Assembly: GCA_016795465.1 (NCBI GenBank)
Contig: JAEUHK010000112.1
Coordinates: 42,980 to 106,979, forward strand
Direction of reading: 5' to 3'
DNA: 64,000 nt
Source: Verrucomicrobiaceae bacterium
GTDB lineage: Bacteria > Verrucomicrobiota > Verrucomicrobiia > Verrucomicrobiales > Verrucomicrobiaceae
The notes beneath the pieces were generated by a model. The model made no database searches. It was not told where the DNA came from and saw nothing but the letters and a program-made list of their open reading frames with translations. Made by a program: the position numbers and the translations under genes. The stretch's first letter is position 1. Every line of letters starts with the position of its first letter. Positions 41,397 to 50,455 of the stretch are shown here, one piece after another.

Positions 41397-44177
41397 ATGA
41401 AACGATTCCTTTGCATTGCGATGTTAGGCTGGCTGACGCTCGATTTGCCAGCCGCCACTCCGAATCTCCTGCGCTGCAATGCGCGGGTGAGCAACGGCGG
41501 TCAGCTCTTCCAGGGCATGGGGCAGTGGAAGGCGGCGCTCATCGACGGCTCGGGCGCATCGCTGTGGAGCAACGACGGCACATCGATCAATGGAGCAGCG
41601 CCCACCTCGCACTTCACCGCGCAGGTGATCAAAGGACAGGCGGCGCTAATGCTGGGAGACACAGGCATGACAGCGCTGCCTGCTGCGGCCTTCACGCAGA
41701 GTGGGCTGAAGATGCGGCTGTGGTTCAATGACGGCACGCATGGGTTTCAGCAGCTCACTCCCGATCAAACGGTGCAGCCCGTGCCGATGGCGATGGTTAC
41801 AGCGCAGGCGGACGCTCCGGCGGATGGTGCAGTGGTGGCGGCTGACTTTGACAATGGTGCTGTGACGAACGCGAAGCTCGCAGCAGATACCATCACCTCG
41901 GATAAGTTTGCCGCTGGTGCGGTGACAACTGCGAAGCTGGCACCGAACGCGGTGCTCAATGCGGGCGGCGCAGGCTACCTGCCAGCGGGCGCGGTGCTCA
42001 TGTCGAATACGGAGGAGAATGCCGCGCTGACGACGGCGGGTTTTGCGAAGCAGGGCACGATGACGAGCGACCAACCCGCGTGGCAGGTGCCTCCTCCGGC
42101 CTTCTGGGAGAGGCAGGGTCACATCGCGACATGGACCGGCACCGAGATGCTGATCTGGGGCGGATTCCAGGGTTTGTCTGGCTCCGACCACGGCCAGCTA
42201 TGGAGATGGAATCCCACCACCGGCCTCTGGCGTGCAGGCTCTGCCATTAATGAACCCATTGATAACTCACTCATCAAATCGAATCGCTATTCCTTTGCCT
42301 TGCACACCTGGACGGGATCGAAGTGGCTTGTGTGGAATAACAGCGTGGGTGCTTCTTACGATCCCATGGCAGACACCTGGACGCCGATGAGCACCGTAGG
42401 GGCACCCAGTCCGCGAGATAGTTCAGCCGTCGTATGGACGGGCTCCGAAATGCTGATCTGGGGTGGAATAGTTCATGCGACCGGCCAGTCAGCCAGTGAT
42501 GGCTGCGCCTACAATCCAGCCACCGACACCTGGCGCCCGATCGCGAATGTGGGTGCTCCCACAGCTCGCAGTAATGCGGCGGCAGTGTGGACCGGCACGG
42601 AAATGATCGTCTGGGGTGGTCGCTCTGGATTCACGCAAGCCGGTGGACGCTACAATCCGACCACTGACACCTGGACCGCCATGGCCACCGTGGGCGGCCC
42701 TTCCGTTGATTACAAAGGCAGCGCTTGCGCCTGGACTGGCACGGAGATGCTGATCGCAAGTGGTGACGGAGCTGGCAACGCAACGCCGGGTTACCGGTAT
42801 CAGCCTGCCACGAATACCTGGACGGCCATGAGCACGGTGAATGAGCCCTCGCAACGACGTGATTCCGTCTTTGCCTGGACCGGCACGGAACTCGTCCTGT
42901 GGGGCGGCTACGACTACCTCACCTCCGGCTATGCGAAGGGTGATGGTGCTCGCTACAATCCCACGACTAACACCTGGACGACGATCAGCTCTCTGGGTGC
43001 CCCTGGAGCCCGTTACGAACATGCGGGAGCATGGACAGGGACACAATTGGTCATCATGGGTGGCCTGGCTCCCTTCGATCCTTTGGTGACGAATGATGTG
43101 CTCGGCGATGCCTATGGCTACGATCCCGCGACGAACAGCTGGACCGCGATCTCTGTTCCGAATTCTCCGCCCACGGCGCGCGGTTCTGTGGCACCAGTGT
43201 GGACCGGCACGGAGTGGATCATCTACGGTGGTGCCAGTTCCTACAGCCCGAAGAATGGCTCGCGCTACAATCCTGCAACGCAAACGTGGACACCGCTGCC
43301 TGATGGCGGACCCGGCGGCCGCACGAATCCATCCGCTGTTTGGACCGGCAGCGAACTGCTCGTCTTCGGCGGCACGATCTCGACCACCGCCTACGACGAT
43401 TTGTGGAAATGGAATCCCACCACGAACACCTGGATCTCTACGAGTCCTCCCACGCGACCGAGTGCCCGATCCAGCGCCAGTGCAGTTTGGACAGGCACTG
43501 AGATGATCATCTACGCAGGTAGAACGGCAGCGGGGACAGCCTTGTCCGATGGCTGGCGCTTCAATCCGGTGACCAACACCTGGACCGTCATTGCCACGCA
43601 TCCTTTCCTCACAGGTCGAACCAGCCACTTCGCGTGCTGGACTGGAAGCAAGATGATCATCTGGGGGGGGAGCTGTGTTTATGGCGGTCTGTATGATCCA
43701 GCCACAAACGCTTGGGAGATCATCAGCTATGTGGATGCCTACTACGGTGCCACCGTCTGGACGGGCACTGAACTCATCGTCTGGGGCGGAGACAGCCTCA
43801 CTCCACGCAACACAGGGGGACGCTACAATCCTGACACGCAAACTTGGACCCCGCTGCCCATCACCGGTGCACCGGATGCGCGCTATGGTCACACCATGGT
43901 CTGGGATGGACAGCGAGCGTATGCCTGGGGTGGTGACCTCAATACCAGCGAGAACACCATGATGAGCGATGGCGCTATCTATGACCCCGTGATGAATGCG
44001 TGGACTTCGCTTCCCACGCAGAGCGCACCCCTTGCCCGCTATAATCACCACGCCATCTGGACCGGCGATCAGATGCTCATCTGGGGAGGCGAAACCGACA
44101 TCGGCGAATACTCACTGCTCGATGATCTCGCCGCGCTTAGCCCCACCACGTCCCGCTGGTTCTACGTCAAACAATAG
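41397..44177 (+). CDS. Large secreted double kelch-propeller protein
   Basis: This 926-residue protein has a signal peptide (MKRFLCIAMLGWLTLDLPAA) and the same N-terminal module as the previous gene (WSNDGTSI, LKMRLWFNDGTHGFQQLTPDQ), then stalk-like repeats (NAKLAADTITSDKFAAGAVTTAKL). Fourteen kelch-type repeats follow, with core AVWTGTEMLIWGG, i.e. two times seven, suggesting two propellers. It ends TSRWFYVKQ, matching the preceding TTLWMYVRQ end. The pair looks like an old tandem duplication with one propeller doubled. It starts 19 bases after the first kelch gene. Confidence 0.85.
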   Translation: MKRFLCIAMLGWLTLDLPAATPNLLRCNARVSNGGQLFQGMGQWKAALIDGSGASLWSNDGTSINGAAPTSHFTAQVIKGQAALMLGDTGMTALPAAAFTQSGLKMRLWFNDGTHGFQQLTPDQTVQPVPMAMVTAQADAPADGAVVAADFDNGAVTNAKLAADTITSDKFAAGAVTTAKLAPNAVLNAGGAGYLPAGAVLMSNTEENAALTTAGFAKQGTMTSDQPAWQVPPPAFWERQGHIATWTGTEMLIWGGFQGLSGSDHGQLWRWNPTTGLWRAGSAINEPIDNSLIKSNRYSFALHTWTGSKWLVWNNSVGASYDPMADTWTPMSTVGAPSPRDSSAVVWTGSEMLIWGGIVHATGQSASDGCAYNPATDTWRPIANVGAPTARSNAAAVWTGTEMIVWGGRSGFTQAGGRYNPTTDTWTAMATVGGPSVDYKGSACAWTGTEMLIASGDGAGNATPGYRYQPATNTWTAMSTVNEPSQRRDSVFAWTGTELVLWGGYDYLTSGYAKGDGARYNPTTNTWTTISSLGAPGARYEHAGAWTGTQLVIMGGLAPFDPLVTNDVLGDAYGYDPATNSWTAISVPNSPPTARGSVAPVWTGTEWIIYGGASSYSPKNGSRYNPATQTWTPLPDGGPGGRTNPSAVWTGSELLVFGGTISTTAYDDLWKWNPTTNTWISTSPPTRPSARSSASAVWTGTEMIIYAGRTAAGTALSDGWRFNPVTNTWTVIATHPFLTGRTSHFACWTGSKMIIWGGSCVYGGLYDPATNAWEIISYVDAYYGATVWTGTELIVWGGDSLTPRNTGGRYNPDTQTWTPLPITGAPDARYGHTMVWDGQRAYAWGGDLNTSENTMMSDGAIYDPVMNAWTSLPTQSAPLARYNHHAIWTGDQMLIWGGETDIGEYSLLDDLAALSPTTSRWFYVKQ

Positions 44178-44188
44178 CCTCTCCGACC

Positions 44189-45070
44189 ATGCGCACGCTT
44201 CTCTTTCTCACGCTCGTTTCGCTTGCTCACGCCGGGCCGCGCAGCTCCACGCATTACTCCCTTCCCATCGAGAGCAATGCCAGCATCTCCACCACGCCCG
44301 CCACCTCCACCGACTACAGCGCGGAGATCAGCTTCGCCATGGAAGGCGGGCTGCAAAGCACCAGCACTCCCGTGGTCACGCAGCTCGGCAGCGGCTATCC
44401 CGCGCAGTTCACCGATGTGGCATCGCTCGATGTGCAGATCGCTTCGACGGTGAACGAAACCGCCAGCACGCCCGCCAGTGCCCAGCTCGTGAACACCGAT
44501 GCCTCACGCACCGATGTCCTCGCCTCCGCAGTGAACTGGCAAGTCTCCAGCGGCCCCGGCAGCATCAACGCCGGCGGCCTTTACACCGCGAGCACTGTGT
44601 ATCAAAACAACCCCGCGCAGATCACCGGCACACTCGGCCCGCTCAACGACAGCGCTGCCTTCACCATCCTCGATGTGATGCCGGACAACTTTGGCATCTA
44701 CGCGAACGACAACCTGCCAGACAACTGGCAGGTGACGCACTTCGGCATCAACAGCCCGAGCGCTGCACCCACCGCTGACCCCGACAAGGATGGCCAGGAC
44801 AACGCCTTCGAGTTCATGACCGGTGTAGATCCCACGCTGAGCAGCAGCACCTTTCGCGTAGTCATCGAGCCCTCCGGCGCAGGAAACTTCAATGTCCGCT
44901 TTCAACCGCGTTTAGGCACCCGCCAGTATGCACTGCTCACCAGCTCGAACCTCGCCGAATGGCAGTCCAGCGGGCTCACGGCACAAACTGACGGTGGGAA
45001 CGGTCTTTTCAACCTCACCACCGGAGCATCCAAGCTCTTCTTCAAAGTCAGCGTCAACCTATCGCCATGA
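44189..45070 (+). CDS. Secreted protein with TSP3-like calcium repeat
   Basis: This 293-residue protein has a signal peptide (MRTLLFLTLVSLAHA), an N-terminal Ser/Thr-rich beta region, an Ig-like segment (VNWQVSSGPGSINAGGLYTA) and a DPDKDGQDNAFEFMTGVDP block resembling thrombospondin type-3 calcium motifs, followed by a beta domain ending FFKVSVNLSP. The last part is the recurrent C-terminal domain of Verrucomicrobial exported proteins. It follows the double kelch gene by 11 bases, so the three genes probably form one transcript. I do not know its function. Confidence 0.75.
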   Translation: MRTLLFLTLVSLAHAGPRSSTHYSLPIESNASISTTPATSTDYSAEISFAMEGGLQSTSTPVVTQLGSGYPAQFTDVASLDVQIASTVNETASTPASAQLVNTDASRTDVLASAVNWQVSSGPGSINAGGLYTASTVYQNNPAQITGTLGPLNDSAAFTILDVMPDNFGIYANDNLPDNWQVTHFGINSPSAAPTADPDKDGQDNAFEFMTGVDPTLSSSTFRVVIEPSGAGNFNVRFQPRLGTRQYALLTSSNLAEWQSSGLTAQTDGGNGLFNLTTGASKLFFKVSVNLSP

Positions 45071-45105
45071 TCAACCATGCCATTCATCGGGGACGTTCCA
45101 GCGGT

Positions 45106-45534
45106 TCACCGATCACTCACCAGCCGCTTCCCAAGACTCGTCACTGCATCGATCTGAAACCCGAGTTGCTCGTAAAAGACGATCACTGCCGCATTCGTGC
45201 TCCGCGCCTGCAAATTGATCTTCGGGCAGCCCGCCGCACGCAGCAGCGACTCCGCGTGCTGCATGATCTCCCGTGCGAAACCCTTCCTCTGATGCTGCGG
45301 AGCCACCGCGAGGTAATTGATCCATCCGCGATGCCCCTCGTAGCCCGCCATGCAGGTCGCGATGACCTTTCCATCCAGCTCGCCGACCAGAAACAGCTCC
45401 GGATTCACGAGCAGCTTCCGCGCGATGTCACGTTTCGGGTTGTTCTGCGGCACCACCAGACCGCAGGCCTGCCAGAGGGCGATCACCGCCTCTTCGTCGG
45501 TGGTTTGATAAGTGCGTAGCATCATCGCAGACAT
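45106..45534 (-). CDS. GNAT-family N-acetyltransferase (YpeA-like)
   Basis: This 142-residue protein has the GNAT fold: YLAVAPQHQRKGFAREIMQHAESLL is the acetyl-CoA motif A and NAAVIVFYEQLGFQIDAV motif B. The N-terminus (RTYQTTDEEAVIALWQACGLV) resembles the YpeA group of small cytoplasmic acetyltransferases. The substrate is unknown. It lies on the opposite strand inside the run of secreted-protein genes. Confidence 0.88.
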   Translation of the reverse strand: MSAMMLRTYQTTDEEAVIALWQACGLVVPQNNPKRDIARKLLVNPELFLVGELDGKVIATCMAGYEGHRGWINYLAVAPQHQRKGFAREIMQHAESLLRAAGCPKINLQARSTNAAVIVFYEQLGFQIDAVTSLGKRLVSDR

Positions 45535-45619
45535 GCCCGCACGATGCCGGAGGCGGTGGAGAGGTCAATCCGACGAGCGGAAAGTTGTAACCCACGCACC
45601 GCCTCCGGGGCTGCTTGCG

Positions 45620-48385
45620 ATGAACCTCTTCGTTCCCCGCATGAAAAAAGCCCTCCTCGCCTCGCTGTTACTCATCACAAATGCCGTTGCGCAACTGCCG
45701 CAAAACTGGTCACCGAACTTCCCGGTGGCGACGACGGTCGGCTCCATCAATGCCGTCGCGGAGACGGCGGACGCTTACTATGTCGGTGGATCGTTCAGCA
45801 AGCTCGCGGGTGTCGCGGCGCAAGGAATCGCACGGGTGGACAAGACAACGGGCACGGTCACACCGCTCGGCGCTGGATTGACGGGTGGCACACTCATGGT
45901 CAATGCGGTGGCGGTGATGGGTGGCGATGTTTTCATCGGCGGCACCTTCACCGCCGTGGATGGCGTGGCCGCCAGCCGCGTCGCCAGGTGGAATGGCAGC
46001 GCGTGGTCAGCGCTCGGCAGCGGGGCCAATGGCACGGTGAATGCCATGGCCGTGCTCGGACCGGAGCTGTTCATCGGCGGCACGTTCACGTCCGTGGGCG
46101 GCGTGGCATTGACGGCGAGACTGGCGAAGTGGGATAGCACAGGCTGGCTTGCGGTCGGCGCTGGGTTTAACACGACCAGCGTGCCCACAGGCGGCCTCGC
46201 AGTGGCTGGAAGTGCCTTGTTTGTGGGACGTGGCACGCAGGTGCAAAAGTGGGATGGCAGCGCGTGGTCAAATGTGGGACCGGTCACGACCTCGATCGGT
46301 GGCATCGCCACGCAGGACGGCATCAACGTCTATGTGGTGGGCGGCACCACCTGCCGTCATTGGAATGGCTCCACGTGGACCACGCTGAAGGACTTTGACG
46401 AGATCGCCACGGAGGTCGCCATGCTCGGCAGTGATGTGTATGTGGGCGGGCAGTTCACAAATAGTCTGGAACGCTGGGATGGCAGCGCCTGGCACACCGT
46501 GGGAGGCAACAGCATGACCACCTACCCCACGACGCTCGTGAACGTGGGCGGCGCCATTTTCATGTGCGGTGACTTCACTTCCATCGATGGCGTGAAGACT
46601 CCCAAACTCGCCCGCTGGAGCGGCAGCGCGTGGTCTTCCATCTTCGAAGACCTCGATGGAGGCCTCAATGCCGAAGGCTACTCCATCGTCGAACTGAACG
46701 GCAAAATTTACGTCAGTGGTGCCTTTACCACCGCAGGCAAGATCTCGGCCAATCAGGTGGCCTGCTACGACAAGCCCACCAACACCTGGACAGCACTACC
46801 AGGCATTCCAAGTGGCACGCTCATCACGCACAACGGCGAGTTGTATTCATTCTACTGGGTCGATGAACCTGCGCCGCCGTATCACTTCATCGTGGCGAAG
46901 TGGACAGGCACCTCCTGGAACACCATCGGCACTCTGGAGGGCACTTCCCAGGGCACCCCTGCGAGCATCGGCGGAGCGCTCTACATCGTTGGCAACTTGT
47001 CGTCCGTGAACGGCACACCCATCAACCACATCGCCAAATGGAATGGCACGGCCTGGAGCGACGCGGGCGCTGGCATCACGCTCAATGCCGACTCGATGGT
47101 GCAATCCATCTGCCAGGTGGGCAGCCAGCTTTACGCTTCCACTTTCAACAACGAACTCGTCGGCATGGACTGGGTGCAGAGCAGCCACATCCTGCAATGG
47201 AACGGCAGCGCGTGGGTCACGCACACGAGCAACATCAATCCCTCGGTGCAAGCGATGATCGCGATGGGCAACGACCTCGTCATCGGCGGCACCTTCGAGT
47301 CAATCAATGGCGTGCCCTGCGCCAATCATGTCGCTCGCTGGAATGGTGCGAGCTGGAGCGCTCTCGGAACGGGCGTGAATGGGTCGGTCAACGTGCTCAA
47401 ATACACCCACGGCCTGCTCTACGCTGGAACGCAGGTGGATAATGAGTTCCTCCGCGAATGGAACGGCAGCACCTGGGAGGAAGTGGGCGGCGGCCCCAAC
47501 TGGGACGTGTGGGACATGACGGTGCTCGGCGATGAGTTGTTCATCACGGGTGGCTTCACCGAGGCAGGCTCCAACGTCACGGATGGCGAAGGCGGCGTGG
47601 TCAATCTGGCCACCAGCTCCAGCTACATCGGCAGCTACCCGCTCACGCCCGAGATCGCCATCGAGCAACCGGTGAACACGAACCTCATCGACGGCAGCGC
47701 CAGCATCGACTTCGGCAGTCTCGCCACCGGCTCGAGCACCGCGCTCACCTTCACCCTGCGCAGCACCGGCACCATCCCGCTGCTCAATCTCAACGTGACC
47801 AAAGACGGCACGAACAACAGCGACTTCACGATCAGCGTCGTCCCCACCGTGCTGGAAGACAACACCAGCACCACCTTCACCGTCACCTTCACTCCCAGCG
47901 CCGCCGGTGCTCGCAGCGCCGTCATCCACATCACCAGCAACGACGCGAACGAGAGTCCCTTCGACATCACACTGACCGGAACCGCCACCGCCGGACTCAG
48001 CGTCATCGAAACCTGGCGTCAAACCTGGTTTGGCATCACCACCAACACTGGCGACGCCGCAGACAATGCCGACTCCGATCACGACGGCCTCCTCAACGCC
48101 ATGGAATTCGCCCTCGGCCTGAATCCCACCATCACCAGCACTCCCGTTTTCCAAACCACCCTCACCGGCGGCAACATCGAGTTCACCTACACTCGCACCA
48201 CCGCCGCCGTGCTCGCCGGAAAAACCTTCCACGTCCCCTGGACCGAAACCCTCAACGGCCTCGACTGGACCGAAACCGGCACCACCGAACAAATTCTCAG
48301 TGACAACGGAACCACCCAGACCGTCAAAGCCACCATCCCAGCAGGCACCAACGGCCGCCGCTTCGTGCGCTTGGAGGTGCAGTGA
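45620..48385 (+). CDS. Large secreted beta-propeller protein with choice-of-anchor D domain
   Basis: This 921-residue protein has a signal region (MNLFVPRMKKALLASLLLITNAVAQ), about a dozen propeller-type repeats with core RWNGSAWSALG (RWNGSAW, KWDGSAW, HWNGSTW, QWNGSAW), a choice-of-anchor D immunoglobulin-like domain (about 720-840; SIDFGSLATGSSTALTFTLRS, DFTISVVP, ITSNDANESPFDITLTGT), a calcium motif DSDHDGLLNAMEFALGLNP, and the recurrent C-terminal exported domain ending RRFVRLEVQ. It probably works on the cell surface. ATG 45641 (MKKALLAS) is an equally good start. Confidence 0.83.
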   Translation: MNLFVPRMKKALLASLLLITNAVAQLPQNWSPNFPVATTVGSINAVAETADAYYVGGSFSKLAGVAAQGIARVDKTTGTVTPLGAGLTGGTLMVNAVAVMGGDVFIGGTFTAVDGVAASRVARWNGSAWSALGSGANGTVNAMAVLGPELFIGGTFTSVGGVALTARLAKWDSTGWLAVGAGFNTTSVPTGGLAVAGSALFVGRGTQVQKWDGSAWSNVGPVTTSIGGIATQDGINVYVVGGTTCRHWNGSTWTTLKDFDEIATEVAMLGSDVYVGGQFTNSLERWDGSAWHTVGGNSMTTYPTTLVNVGGAIFMCGDFTSIDGVKTPKLARWSGSAWSSIFEDLDGGLNAEGYSIVELNGKIYVSGAFTTAGKISANQVACYDKPTNTWTALPGIPSGTLITHNGELYSFYWVDEPAPPYHFIVAKWTGTSWNTIGTLEGTSQGTPASIGGALYIVGNLSSVNGTPINHIAKWNGTAWSDAGAGITLNADSMVQSICQVGSQLYASTFNNELVGMDWVQSSHILQWNGSAWVTHTSNINPSVQAMIAMGNDLVIGGTFESINGVPCANHVARWNGASWSALGTGVNGSVNVLKYTHGLLYAGTQVDNEFLREWNGSTWEEVGGGPNWDVWDMTVLGDELFITGGFTEAGSNVTDGEGGVVNLATSSSYIGSYPLTPEIAIEQPVNTNLIDGSASIDFGSLATGSSTALTFTLRSTGTIPLLNLNVTKDGTNNSDFTISVVPTVLEDNTSTTFTVTFTPSAAGARSAVIHITSNDANESPFDITLTGTATAGLSVIETWRQTWFGITTNTGDAADNADSDHDGLLNAMEFALGLNPTITSTPVFQTTLTGGNIEFTYTRTTAAVLAGKTFHVPWTETLNGLDWTETGTTEQILSDNGTTQTVKATIPAGTNGRRFVRLEVQ

Positions 48386-48390
48386 CGTAA

Positions 48391-48410
48391 AACGAGTTTT
48401 CCAACTCGTT
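48391..48410. repeat. Hairpin AACGAGTT-TTCC-AACTCGTT
   Basis: A perfect 8-bp stem with a TTCC loop, directly after the propeller gene stop and before the stop of the convergent cyclase-like gene. It has the same design as 29798-29817. No U-run, but position fits a bidirectional terminator or REP-like unit. Confidence 0.75.
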
Positions 48411-48412
48411 CA

Positions 48413-49567
48413 TCACTCCGCACCCAGCGCAGGCAGCTCATTACACAACGCCAGCGCCTTCAGCGCCTGGCAGGTCGCGATGTAGGTGCTGTAGTGGTAG
48501 TTCCCGCGATAGAGCGAGGGCATCCACCAGCGACCGGAGACGCGCTGTTCCTTTTTGAGCCATGCGACGGCTTTTTGAAGGCGCTCATCTTTGGCGGGCA
48601 CACCGCTTTGACGCATCAGCACGACGGCGAGGGCGGTCATGTAGGCATCGCTTTCGGGTTTCGCGGCATCAGGCAGGCCAGTGATGAGCTTTTGGACGGT
48701 TTCGCTGACTTCGAAGTGCCAGTCATTCAGCGCGGAGAAGTCACGCGTGCTCCAGCCGCCGTCGGCGTGTTGTTTGGAAGAGAGCAACTTCAGCGCGGCA
48801 TCGCGTCTTTCGGCGGAAATGAGCTCCGGCATGTAAAAGGCGAGTTGGAGGCTCAGGACGCGATCCCAGTCATTTTTCGGCTCGGTGGTGCGAAGCCACG
48901 TTTTGAGCTTTTCGACCTTTCCGAGCAGTTTTTCGTCTTTGAGACCTGCGAGCCATCCGGGAGCCGCGGTGATGGTGCGTGCGGCTTGCAGCGAGAGTTC
49001 GAAGTCAGTGGTGATGTGCGGGATTTCGACCTCGCCATGGCTCACGAAGGCTCCGCTCGACGCCTGTCGCTCAAACATGTCGCGGATGGACCGCTCGGTG
49101 TGTTCGCTTGTTTTGCCCGTGAGGTGCTTGTCCCACTCCGCGAGGCCCAGCGAGCGCCAAACGGCCGAAAAAGCGCCCGGCATGTGCTTGTAGCCGCTCT
49201 TCGTGGCCGTCTCATTCACCTCTTTGACGTCCTTCGGCACGAACTCGATGAAGTCCGCCACGATCTCCTCGCTCGGCTTCCCGAGTTGCGAGATCAAAGC
49301 TGGCCGCTCGCTCAGGTAAGGCCCCGTCGTGTGGCAGTTCACGCAGCTTTTCTCACGCACCCAGCACGTCGAGCCGTCATCGAGATACTTCACCGCCGCC
49401 TTCACCGACTCCGCGCCGAACTGCGTCACACGCGGCTCGTCGGCCGCGGGGATGCTGATTTTGATGTCGCCGGATTCGTATTGAAACGCGGGCTTCGGTT
49501 TCGGCGCAGGCGTGGTCGCGGCCAAAAGGACAGAAGGGACGAAAAGGACGGCAAGGACGTGTTTCAT
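48413..49567 (-). CDS. Exported CxxCH-haem-motif protein with squalene-cyclase-like fold
   Basis: This 384-residue protein has a signal peptide (MKHVLAVLFVPSVLLA) and a CVNCH motif (residues 75-79), which is the c-type haem-binding sequence CxxCH. The rest is an alpha-toroid with prenyltransferase/squalene-cyclase-type repeats (SKQHADGGWSTRDFSALND; DAYMTALAVVLMRQSGV). The DxDD acid motif of true cyclases is not seen. It is probably periplasmic. A redox or sensing role is conceivable, but no activity can be stated. The ATG at 49567 fits the signal peptide. Confidence 0.72.
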   Translation of the reverse strand: MKHVLAVLFVPSVLLAATTPAPKPKPAFQYESGDIKISIPAADEPRVTQFGAESVKAAVKYLDDGSTCWVREKSCVNCHTTGPYLSERPALISQLGKPSEEIVADFIEFVPKDVKEVNETATKSGYKHMPGAFSAVWRSLGLAEWDKHLTGKTSEHTERSIRDMFERQASSGAFVSHGEVEIPHITTDFELSLQAARTITAAPGWLAGLKDEKLLGKVEKLKTWLRTTEPKNDWDRVLSLQLAFYMPELISAERRDAALKLLSSKQHADGGWSTRDFSALNDWHFEVSETVQKLITGLPDAAKPESDAYMTALAVVLMRQSGVPAKDERLQKAVAWLKKEQRVSGRWWMPSLYRGNYHYSTYIATCQALKALALCNELPALGAE

Positions 49568-49596
49568 GCGGCATTCAAACGCCGCCGATACGCACG

Positions 49597-49932
49597 TCAT
49601 TGCGATTTCCCATACGCACGCTCCACCTTGGCCACGCGTAGTTGGTAATCGGCATACCACGTCGTCTTTCCCGTCTCCTGCGCGATGCGGTGCTCGGCGT
49701 TCGCTTTCCACGCCGCGATGGCGTGTGTGCTTTCCCAATACGACACCGTGATGCCGAAACCGCCCGCGCCACGTGCGCTTTCCACACCGAGAAAGCCCGG
49801 CTGCTCATGCGCCAGCTCCGCCATGCGCTCGGCCATGTCGCCGTAGCCTTGATCGCCCTCCGTGCGTTGCGAGGTGAAGATGACCGCGTAGTAGGGTGGA
49901 GAGGGTGTTTGGGCGAAGGCGGGTGCGGACAT
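49597..49932 (-). CDS. Antibiotic-biosynthesis-monooxygenase-fold (ABM) protein
   Basis: This 111-residue protein has the dimeric alpha+beta barrel of ABM/YgiN-like domains: YYAVIFTSQRTEGDQGYGDMAERMAEL and GFLGVESARG...ITVSYWESTHAIAAWKANAEHRIAQ. Members handle quinones, haem or small aromatic compounds, or have no known substrate. It is 29 bases from the cyclase-like gene and four bases from the GNAT gene on the same strand. Confidence 0.82.
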   Translation of the reverse strand: MSAPAFAQTPSPPYYAVIFTSQRTEGDQGYGDMAERMAELAHEQPGFLGVESARGAGGFGITVSYWESTHAIAAWKANAEHRIAQETGKTTWYADYQLRVAKVERAYGKSQ

Positions 49933-49936
49933 GAGG

Positions 49937-50425
49937 TCAGAGCGGTTTGTGCATGCAGAGTGCTCCACCGGCCTCCGGCACATACACGGCCTGCTCAAAG
50001 CCGGCGGCGGCGTAGATGCGGCGGGCGTGGTGGTTGTTTTCCTGCACTTCGAGCGTGAGACGGCAGCAGCTGAGTTCACGAGCACGCGTGGCGATGGTGT
50101 CCATGAGGCGTTTGCCAATGCCGCGACCGCGATGCGCGGGCTGCACAAAGTAATCCATGATGTAGAGCAGCCGCCGCGCCGCGAAGGTGGAGAAGCCGAG
50201 GAAGCAAATCGCGATCCCGACCGCCTCGCCGTCGGCGTAGGCCAGAAAAACATGCGTCGTGGGATGCCGGCGCAGACCCGGGATGAGATCGCGGCGCGCG
50301 GCATCGGACAAAGGATGCCCGTCGCCCATCGGATCGGCCGAATACGCATCCAGCAGGCGCAGCGTGTCCGCGGCTTGGTCTTCGCGGCTGAGATCCGCTT
50401 CGAGGATGAGGATGGACAAGTTCAT
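49937..50425 (-). CDS. GNAT-family N-acetyltransferase
   Basis: This 162-residue protein has GNAT motif A (YIMDYFVQPAHRGRGIGKRLMDTIATRA) and motif B (NNHHARRIYAAAGFEQAVY). It acetylates an unknown small molecule or amine. It is coupled closely to the ABM-fold gene downstream. Confidence 0.88.
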   Translation of the reverse strand: MNLSILILEADLSREDQAADTLRLLDAYSADPMGDGHPLSDAARRDLIPGLRRHPTTHVFLAYADGEAVGIAICFLGFSTFAARRLLYIMDYFVQPAHRGRGIGKRLMDTIATRARELSCCRLTLEVQENNHHARRIYAAAGFEQAVYVPEAGGALCMHKPL

Positions 50426-50455
50426 GCGAATCTCAGGCAGCCATGTCTCAGGCCT

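Noticed and set aside
48413..49567. A true squalene-hopene cyclase gene
   Set aside because: At 384 residues it is much too short, lacks the DxDD acid motif and carries a signal peptide and CxxCH.
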